DNA of 64,000 bases from positions 603,930 to 667,929 of the forward strand of contig QANY01007975.1 in the NCBI GenBank assembly GCA_003255025.1. Reading direction: 5' to 3'. Positions within the stretch are counted from its first letter, which is position 1. Each line of letters begins with the position of its first letter. The position numbers and the translations under genes were made by a program. The notes under the pieces are model-generated. The model saw only the letters and a list, made by a program, of their open reading frames with translations. It was not told where the DNA came from and did not search any database. Below, piece after piece: positions 56,391 through 64,000 of the stretch. The stretch comes from Datisca glomerata. Lineage: Eukaryota > Streptophyta > Magnoliopsida > Cucurbitales > Datiscaceae.

Positions 56391-58350
56391 TTTCCCTTTC
56401 CTTTCCCTTTCAAACTCATCGCTTTTATCCATTTTCAAAACTTCTTGCGTGTAGCATTTACCACTCCTCGTCATCCCACCTACTCCCGAAATATTAGTTA
56501 TGGTGAGTGCAAGGTCAAACAAATTTAGCGCTTGAGTTTTGTCGTTACGTTTTGTAATGGCCTCATATCCGTACGTCTATGGTACTGCTCTTGAATCTTT
56601 GTAAGTAAACGCACCTGATATTTGGATGGTGATAGACATCGGAGCATAAGACGTAGTTGTGTGAGTTTACATTTCCTCGTAATATATTGTGAGAGGTTTT
56701 GGGATATAGGACGATACTTCAACATTAATTTAAGATGATTCTTCAGTTATCATGAGAATTAAATAGTCATCTTCCAGGTATTCCCTTTCTCCTTTATGAC
56801 TTATTTGTAAGTATATTTGCACCAACAACTTTTGCACTTCCATTTTAAAATCAACACATTCCTCAATTGTATGCCCCGTCACATTCTTATGAAACAAACA
56901 ATCAAAGTCATGCATATACTTCCTAGAAACGCCTTCATCCCCTGAACGTGTTGGGTAGGTGTACCATGCTTTAGAAAGAAGATGGAAAAGTATTTCATTG
57001 ACGAGCTAAAATCTTCCACGACCCTTTTTTCATATAAAAAATATTCCTCAATTGCATTTACGGTAGAATTCCCATGATTTGGTAAATGGCTGGATTGATA
57101 TCTGGATTCCCATTTGCTTTTTTGAACTTCAACCATCCAGCCTTGATCGATGCATGTACTCTACCATTTAATGTCATGCAATTCTTAGTCGAATGTCCCA
57201 TTGCCCCAACATGATAATTACAACGAGCAGTCGGATCATAGCACCTTGGGTATAGTGGTTGTAGAGGTTCATAAGGAATTGGCACCAATTGTTTATTCCG
57301 TATCAATTGAGGTAAGACTTCTGTATATGACATGGGGATTGGATCATATTGGACAAAAGGTGATTATTTCTATTTCCCCTCAGAGGCTGATCAGCCTGAC
57401 CAACATTTTGCTGGTGAGTCGGTGGTCTGAAATCGGGTATCAGGTTGTTTTGAAATGCTGAATGTTGAGAGTGATAATTATACGAAATTCAAAACGTATT
57501 TGCCACATATGATGTCATAGGATTTGGGCCCTTCACTATACTTTGGAAATCCCGGCCTCAAGTTTGCAGCTTGTGATGGGTGCCCAAAATTGATCGTCTG
57601 TACATCCCCTTCTTTTCGCTTCAACGACAGCCCTTTTTTTTTACAGATGATGTATCAGATACGACTTTCAAAATTCTTCCATTCTTTACCCCATATTCAA
57701 TCCTTTCACCAATCACTATAATGTCAGAGAAGTTATTTGAAGCATTTCGAATCATCCTATCGTAGAATGGAGATCTCAAGGTGTTGATAAACACTGTAGC
57801 CATCTCCTTTTCTGACAAGGGGGTGTACTTGAGCGGCTAATTCCCTCCACCTTTGCGCATATTCTTTAAAGCCTTCAGTAGGCGTTTTCTCCATCCTTTG
57901 TAGATCCAGATGATCAGGAGCCATGTATATGTTGTACTTGTATTGTCTTAAGAAAGCATCAGTTAAATCTTTCCACCTCTGAATATGTTGGTTACCCAAT
58001 TGGATATACCAGCGAGATGCAGCCCCTGTCAAGCTATCTTGAAAGAAATGAATCAACAGCTTATCATTATTTGCACAAACAATCATCTTTCTGCGGTACA
58101 TAATAAGGTGACTTCTCAGACATGTACTACCATCATAGTTTTCAAACTCAGGTAGTTTGAATTTGTGTGGAATGGTAACATCTGGAACCAAACATACTTG
58201 GGTGGCATCAATGGTACCATATACATCTGACTGTTCAATGGCGCGCAATCTTTCCTCTAAAATGTCCAGCTTATTTTTCGACAGCTGGTCTTTGCTTGAT
58301 TTAGTAACAGGCCTCTACCCCTTTGGATCATCAACATCGGGTATGATTAT
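56391..58350 (-). pseudogene. Ogre gag (broken)
   Basis: The capsid core is clear at 57757-58248 (163 codons): VTIPHKFKLPEFENYDG, then YRRKMIVCANNDKLLIHFFQ, SLTGAASRWYIQL, WKDLTDAFLRQYKYN and GFKEYAQRWRELAAQV. These are the Retrotrans_gag blocks. C-terminal pieces follow: ERIEYGVKNGRI (57621-57818), a His/Cys block CNYHVGAMGHSTKNC (57058-57333), LPNHGNSTVNAIE (56879-57136) and a second His/Cys block FHKNVTGHTIEECVDFK (56730-56915). Stops and shifts separate them. It ends near 56400 at the deletion. Confidence 0.88.
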
Positions 58351-59940
58351 TGGCTCATTAGCGAGTTCGCCTTATGGGCGAAAGCTTGGTTGTAGCCAGG
58401 TGCCATTGTGGATGAGTTGTACCCACTTTTCTCTTTCTGCATCATTTCCTGGACACTTGGAAATGGATAGTGCTGGATATTTACTGTGGTGAAGCATGCT
58501 GGAAGTGGTCGGACTGATGACGTTGATAGGTTGGAGTAAACTTACAAGGGTAAGGTGGAGTATTGTTTGGCAACTTATTTTGTGATGTTTAAGCCCTTTG
58601 CAGTTTTCAAGACAGGCTTTTCCCTTACTCACGGCGAGGAGTTCCAGGAATCTTGCCAAGTTCTTTCAGCTCCCTAATTTCTTCTTTCATTTCCTCTCGC
58701 AATTGCTCTCTTTCTTGCTCGTCCATGACCCTAGCTTGAGCTCGTGTTCGATAAGGATGTCGAAGTTAACGGGCTATCTTTGAAAAGTTTTCTTAATAAA
58801 TAAAAATAAAACAATGAGATGGTAAATTTTGCTAATGAAGAAGAATAAATAATAATAATAATAATAATAATGAAAGTAAATTTATGCATGAGAAATGATA
58901 TTGCGCAAGTGAAAGTCCAAAAGTACTCAATTTCATTCAATTGGTAGAGCCATCCACTACATTTGAGTATGTAGAAGTCAAACTACACTACTCCGCAATA
59001 TGAGTTTATACAAAATGACCAAAATGACCTAAATCTCTGTTAATTTCTTCCAAGAACTTAGACAAGTTCTCCCCATTAGGATGGATGGGCATAACATTTT
59101 TTTTTCAAAAATGATGCTTGTTCTGCCAAATTGCTCACTCTCACAGCCATTCCTTTAAGCCATTCCACAGCCTGCCCTGATCGTTGTCGAATCAAGTCAT
59201 GGTCTTGTTGTAGTAATTAGTAATCATATTTCAGTGCATCGACATTAACATTATTATTTCTTGCCAATTTCTTTGCCATTTTCGAATACGCTCTAACTTG
59301 GTGCTCAAGGCTTGCAATGACTTTCAATAGTTCTTCACTATCATTTAGTGACTCGATCTTCCTAATTTTTTGGTTCTCTAAATCAACTTGTAAATTATCA
59401 GCGATTCATCGTAATGAGTCATATTGTTTTTCTAACTCAACGTTGTACGCATTCTTCTTATCGACAGCCCCTTTAACCTATTCTAAAACCTCTCGATCCT
59501 CTTGTTCATAGATTAACACTCACAAATTCTCATTGTCCTCTTCCATCCTTCTAATTTTGTTGTTCATTTTACGAGTGTCAGTTTTCAACTCTAAGTTTTT
59601 CTGCTTCAGATATTTTTGATCCTCAACTTTGTTTCTCAAATCTCTGAGTTATTTTTCCGCTTCAATCCTGTGATGGTCAGACAAATTCTTCTCGACTGTT
59701 AGACGTCTATTTTCTTCCAAGAGAGCTAAATTCTTTTTACGCTCCTCATATAACTCATCCCGCTCCTCATTTTTAACAATCTCCTGATAAGCTTCTGGTA
59801 ACTTGTGTGATTGTAAATCCTCAACTGGTAAGGCAATAGTTACTTTGCCTCTGCTCTCAAGCCGTGTTTCATACTCCTTTGTGCAATTCATGTGATTCTT
59901 CTCATTTCGCACTCTTCTCATTATTTTCCAAGCTCCAATT
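58351..59940 (-). pseudogene. Linker between Ogre 5' ORF and gag: coiled-coil region
   Basis: The piece 59649-59921 is highly charged (YEERKKNLALLEENRRLTVE) and reads as a coiled coil. Further Glu/Lys/Leu-rich pieces run to about 59030 with stops. 58730-59000 is non-coding, with an (ATT)n run at 58850-58872 that may mark the boundary to the gag start near 58740. A coiled-coil C-terminus of the ORF upstream of gag is common in Ogre elements. Confidence 0.6.
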
Positions 59941-61110
59941 AGCTACTGTAATTTTTGTTCAATATCTTGAGAACCATAACTAATCTCAATGTCCTTTAAT
60001 ACGTGTGTGGTAGGGACAAACTGTCTCATGTATAGTTGACGGAGCACCATTAGCGGAGAATACCTAGTACAACCCCATGGTCTTAGGAGTGGGACCCATT
60101 GATAGTCACCACATTTGTAGATCATCGATGTCAACGACATTGATTGGGTTTTCTAGATAACATCCTCATCTTTCAACTTTGATAAGTGTGAGAGCCACAC
60201 CCCTTTTGTGGGAAACTGCGGATTCCATTTGGCCATTCCAAATTCTGTAATGGGGATTCTCATCTTCATCCACGGACTTGAAAACTTAACTTGAGGACAT
60301 TTGAAATCTAGTGGACATCTTAGATGGCTAAGAATCCAAATACACAAAAGAGATGGAGAGCCGATGAACTTTCCTTTTCCAAGCGCTCTTATGTGATTTA
60401 AGGAATGAAAAGTCTCAGCTAGAATTGAGATAACAGGGTTAACACCATGTTCAACTTGCAGGAACATTTTTTTATCACTTTATCATCCACATAACTTTGA
60501 ATTTTTGAAAACAACACGGTGCTATATATACACAGAGCATAAAGAGCCATACCTTCATCTTCCTTTAATACATTTTGGGTGAGATCTAAGAAGTAATCCA
60601 GTGGAACACACTCATTCCCCCTTTAACTTTCAACATTTTCTCAATCTCAGATGCATGGACAGTACCCAAGAGCTTGGATAAAGCTCTCTTCAATGTGAGC
60701 CTTTTAACGTAATTATAAACTTTATTCGTGCTTTGTATCGGGACATTCAGTAGGGCTTGATATTCCTCAATTATAGGAGTAAGATAAATTGTTCCAAAGG
60801 TGAAACATCTATACAGAGGGTGGTCTCAGAAATGCATTAAAGCCTTAAGAACGGGAGCATTGACTATAATATACAGAAGATAAGCGATGTGACCATATTT
60901 GCCAATAAACAAATTATTCTGCTTCGATGAAAAATCATCCCATATCTTCTTCAACCTCTCCAAGTAAGTGTGTGAGAACTCTATCTTAGTGATTGGTGGT
61001 AGAAGAACGACATCCTCCTTTTTCAGACAATTTCCTTTTTGTTTCTGCGTTTCCTCTGACCATTGAGCTACTGTAACTTGATCTTCTATCACACTCGGAG
61101 TAAAAGTCAT
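59941..61110 (-). pseudogene. Ogre extra 5' ORF (ORF1) upstream of gag (broken)
   Basis: It starts at an ATG at 61110 (MTFTPSVIEDQVTVAQWSEE). A clean stretch of 94 codons follows with FSHTYLERLKKIWDDFS and NLFIGKYGHIAYLL. After the first stop the sequence goes on as FGTIYLTPIIEEYQALLNVP and, lower, GKFIGSPSLLCIWILSHL (60153-60467) and CGDYQWVPLLRPWGCTRYSP (59943-60140). These segments match the widespread plant protein family that is the ORF1 of Ogre-type elements; its function is unknown. Several stops disrupt it. Confidence 0.75.
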
Positions 61111-61751
61111 GGTCTCTAAAAGATGAATGAATTGAATACTTTTCTACAATCCCTATTACACAACATGATGCATGTATGTAAAAAGGAAAGACGAAGTCAG
61201 AAGTGAAACAATGAGAAAGAAAAGAAATGTTTAAAGAGCGTAGGACATATATACATGAACAAAATTAATCAGATATCATAATTAAGCAGAATTTCTATTT
61301 CTATCAAACATTAGTCATGAGATGAGCTTTAAAAACAAAATGCATGTGTTGTTGGGCTCTCAAATCTCTTAATAGGCTCTCAGGTTGTCCTGACTATTAT
61401 CCGAACGGAGTAACATGGGCCCCCCAAATGGTATTCCTAAAGGGTCGATCTGAGGGAGAACTTTCGTGAGCCTGCACGGGAACCGTAGTTCCACGAAGGC
61501 ATTCCACTACTCATTCTCGCTAATCCTAAAGGGAGAGCCCGGGTTCAGGGCTAGTGTATATGTGTGAAATTAGAAATTATGTAAAAAAAATATACTTCGT
61601 AAAAATGACTTATGTACAACTACAGGCACAAATTAGAAAAAAAATAATGAATCAAATAAACAAACAAAGAACCATACAAAAGGATAACATATGATGAAAT
61701 TTTGGCTTAATTCTATATTGATCTAAAGAAGGTTAGACCAATTATTTGTCC

Positions 61752-61769
61752 CTAGTGGAGTCGCCAAGC
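61752..61769 (-). other. Primer-binding site complementary to tRNA-Arg
   Basis: The minus strand reads CTTGGCGACTCCACTAG right after the LTR end, close to the tRNA-Arg-type site TGGCGACTCCACTGG known for Ogre elements. It fixes both the orientation of the element and the left edge of the 5' LTR at 61770. Confidence 0.85.
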
Positions 61770-63529
61770 TGTCACAACGTGCATGCGACGCAGAGCGGCG
61801 ATTGAAAAAACATTTTTTGACAAAAAAAGAAATTCAGAGTCGTCACCAATCATTTTAGGGCGTGATTGGTCACCCAATTTTAAAATCAAATATTTTGGTC
61901 TGCGAAAATCTAAAGTTGGTTCGCGAGTCATTTATGTGTGGGGAAGGTATTAGCACCCCACAACGCCCATTATGAAAAATGGTTATCAAATTTAATCAAA
62001 TACTATATAATTTTTTTAAAAATAATGTTATAGAAATTCGATTTTGAATGTCCCATTTGGTACATTTTGCATCATAAAAATGAGCAAATAAATGTCCTTC
62101 AATGGGTGGTACAAAGACCATTAAAAAATTATTTTTTTTTCATCAAAAATTTATTGGAGTTACTCCCGGTATCTTAAAAATAACTCCTCACCTCAGTATT
62201 TTTAGAATGGTGTCCCAAAAATTCTAAAGTCCGTCATCAGATTTTTTTAAGTGAAAACTAAATAAAGAAATTAACAAAATTTAAATAAAATTGTTATGAT
62301 TTTAATTTACGAGCGTCAATTCTGATGATAAAAGAATAAAATAATAATTACATACAACCGTGACATTGAAAATAATACATAAATGAAAAAGAAGAGATAA
62401 CAACTATAAAGGAAAAAAAGAATAATGGAAAGGAATGTTAGAGATGATAAATATGTATGATAAATTTAAAAAAAAAATATGTAGAGTGAAAATAATGAAA
62501 CAATACGTGGAATAATTAAAAATATATATATAAATTAATTAAAACAGAATAGTAATATCTACTGAAAAATAGAAAAATAAACAAATACAGAAAAAAAATG
62601 TAAACAACAGAAAAAAATGTAAACAATAGAAAAGAACAAAAAAATACAAAAAAAATTAAAATACAAAAAAATAAAAATTTACAGAGGGTGAATCACCCTC
62701 TGTCTTTTTTTTTTAATTTTTGATTTTTACATATATAGGTATATATAATTATTTAGTAAATAAATTAATATTACTTTTTTTGTGTAAAATAATTTAATCT
62801 ATGAAAAACAAATGCTTAATTTCATACATAATTAGCATGAGCATATTTTTTTTACTACATGGTATATTGATTCTCATTTCTCATTTCTTCACCCAATATT
62901 AATCAAATAGCAACAGAATGATCATGGATATTAATTAATTTAAACAAGTGTCACTAAAATAAATGAATAATTTTGTTTGAGATATAAATATACCATTTTT
63001 TTAGACTACTTAGTTCACTAATTATCATTTTTTCTTTCTTCCTTCATTGCTAAGAATGATCATGGATGGTAACTAGTTTAAACAAATCACTAAAGAAAAT
63101 TCATAAAACATTCAAAATAAAATAATTTTTGTTTGGGATATAAATATATCATTTTTTTATTTTGGATCACTTTGTTCACTAATTACCATTTTCCCCATCT
63201 TCCTTCATTGCTAGGGATGATCATGGATGGTAACTAGTTCAAACAAGTGTCAGAAAAATGGTGGTTAAAAATTAAAAAGAAAAGAAAAGAAGACTTGTAA
63301 GAACATAAAAGAAATTAAAGCTTAAATATTTTCATAATCTTGTATAGAGGTTTTACTCTCTATTTTTTATACTTTTATGTATGAGAAATTATCATATGAG
63401 ATCTTTTCATCAAATGTACACTTTCAACCCATTAAATGGTTGATTCACATTGAGTTAATTTTACACCCCTTAAAATTTTATCCTCATTCTCATTGATTGA
63501 GTTGATGACAAAAAAAAATTATTATTGAA
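61770..63529 (-). repeat. 5' LTR of the Ogre element, truncated by insertion
   Basis: Starts TGTCACAACGTGC and follows the 3' LTR to the block ATTGATTGAGTTGATGACAAA (here 63494 on, 52635 on in the 3' LTR). It is then interrupted at 63529. About 500 bases of LTR, including its promoter, are displaced beyond the window. A 23-base near-perfect palindrome (acagagggtga/tcaccctctgt) lies at 62681-62703. Confidence 0.9.
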
Positions 63530-64000
63530 TGTAGATACCGTATTTTATCCGGCCTAATACATGAAATATACATGTTTTATATTTTGACTATTTTAATAAT
63601 CCAAGACTATGTGTATAATTTGAAAGCTAATCCAATACTAAAATAAGAAAAGTGGTCCAAAGACTAAAAAGTAAAAATTGAAAAAAGAAGACTAAAAAAT
63701 AAAACTTAAAAAAAAAGACTAAAAGTAAAAAAGGCAAACCCTAATTTTGCCTATAAATAGGAATGAGGTCTTCACTTAAGAGGAGGTCTTTGAGGAGAGT
63801 AAAAAAAAGGGGAAGTCATTTTTTTTGAGTGAGAAAGAGAGGGGTTGGAAAGAGAGGTGATTTTAGAGAGAGGAAGAAGTTCCATACTTCTGTTATCTTC
63901 ATCTCCTTTCCATTTCTTCTCCTCAAGGTAGCTTATTTGTTTGGTACATTTGTTCATAATATAGTTTATTCATCTCTTTTCTTCATATGAATGTAGTTGA
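63530..64000 (+). mobile_element. Start of a second Ogre-family LTR in opposite orientation
   Basis: Begins TGTAGATACCGTAT, the LTR start of the same family, now on the plus strand. It matches the reverse complement of the 3' LTR end (about 53070-53220), for example CAAGACTATGTGTATAATTTG. It carries an intact-looking TATA box (CTATAAATAGG, 63751-63761) and purine-rich leader DNA (63780-63880). The element continues past the window edge, and the five bases before it (ttgaa) should be its target duplication. Confidence 0.85.

Larger units (their letters stand above)
50940..63529 (-). mobile_element. Ogre/Tat-type Ty3/gypsy retrotransposon, internally deleted and truncated
   Basis: Minus-strand element of about 12.6 kb: 3' LTR, polypurine tract, tandem-repeat-bearing 3' region, integrase, gag, linker, extra 5' ORF, tRNA-Arg primer-binding site, 5' LTR. 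The extra ORF before gag, the tRNA-Arg site, LTRs over 2 kb and the long 3' untranslated region are the marks of the Ogre group. Protease, reverse transcriptase and RNase H are missing. The 5' LTR is cut at 63529 by a second LTR in reverse orientation. The element sits in a CACTA end; the five bases before it (ctcaa) would be the target duplication, whose partner lies outside the window. Confidence 0.9.

Overview
This window looks like repeat-dense nuclear DNA of a flowering plant, probably a eudicot. It is AT-rich and holds nested LTR retrotransposons (Ty1/copia and an Ogre/Tat-type Ty3/gypsy), CACTA transposon ends, an endogenous plant pararetrovirus (Caulimoviridae) and decayed beta-1,3-glucanase (GH17) genes. 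I see no intact protein-coding host gene. Every coding region I recognise is broken by stops, frameshifts, deletions or insertions.

Layout. (1) 1-11.2 kb: two degraded copies of related caulimovirid sequence in opposite orientation, meeting at a palindrome centred near 3.55 kb. The left copy (+) runs off the window edge and lacks most of its reverse transcriptase. The right copy (-) keeps movement protein, coat protein with zinc knuckle, aspartic protease, reverse transcriptase and RNase H in that order. (2) 11.2-16.26 kb: untranslated leader and LTR of a Ty1/copia family with LTRs of about 2.2 kb, part of it duplicated in tandem with a period of about 1.65 kb. (3) 16.26-35.39 kb: remains of a beta-1,3-glucanase gene neighbourhood. 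There are three copies of the gene's 3' flank, one + strand C-terminal gene fragment and one nearly full-length - strand pseudogene. Between them lie old copia fragments, CACTA-like ends, a possible mitochondrial insertion (21.0-22.7 kb) and pyrimidine-rich leader-like DNA. (4) 35.39-49.36 kb: a nested block. A copia element of 9.3 kb (37783-47077, target duplication TAAAG) sits inside an older Ale-like copia element, next to a truncated LTR of the younger family. The whole block interrupts a duplicated segment whose uninterrupted version is at 28.9-30.2 kb. (5) 49.9-64 kb: a CACTA-type end interrupted by an Ogre/Tat element on the - strand. The Ogre has an extra 5' ORF, gag and integrase, but has lost protease, reverse transcriptase and RNase H, and it carries a 142-bp-period tandem array beside its 3' LTR. 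Its 5' LTR is in turn interrupted by a second element of the same family in opposite orientation, which runs off the right edge.

Relationships. The features do not form a working pathway; they record layered insertions. Repeat-against-repeat comparison inside the window dates them relative to one another. The glucanase segment duplicated first. Copia, Ale-like and CACTA elements then entered, followed by the younger copia, the Ogre and the second Ogre LTR. Four single N bases sit beside low-complexity sequence, and at least one hides missing bases.
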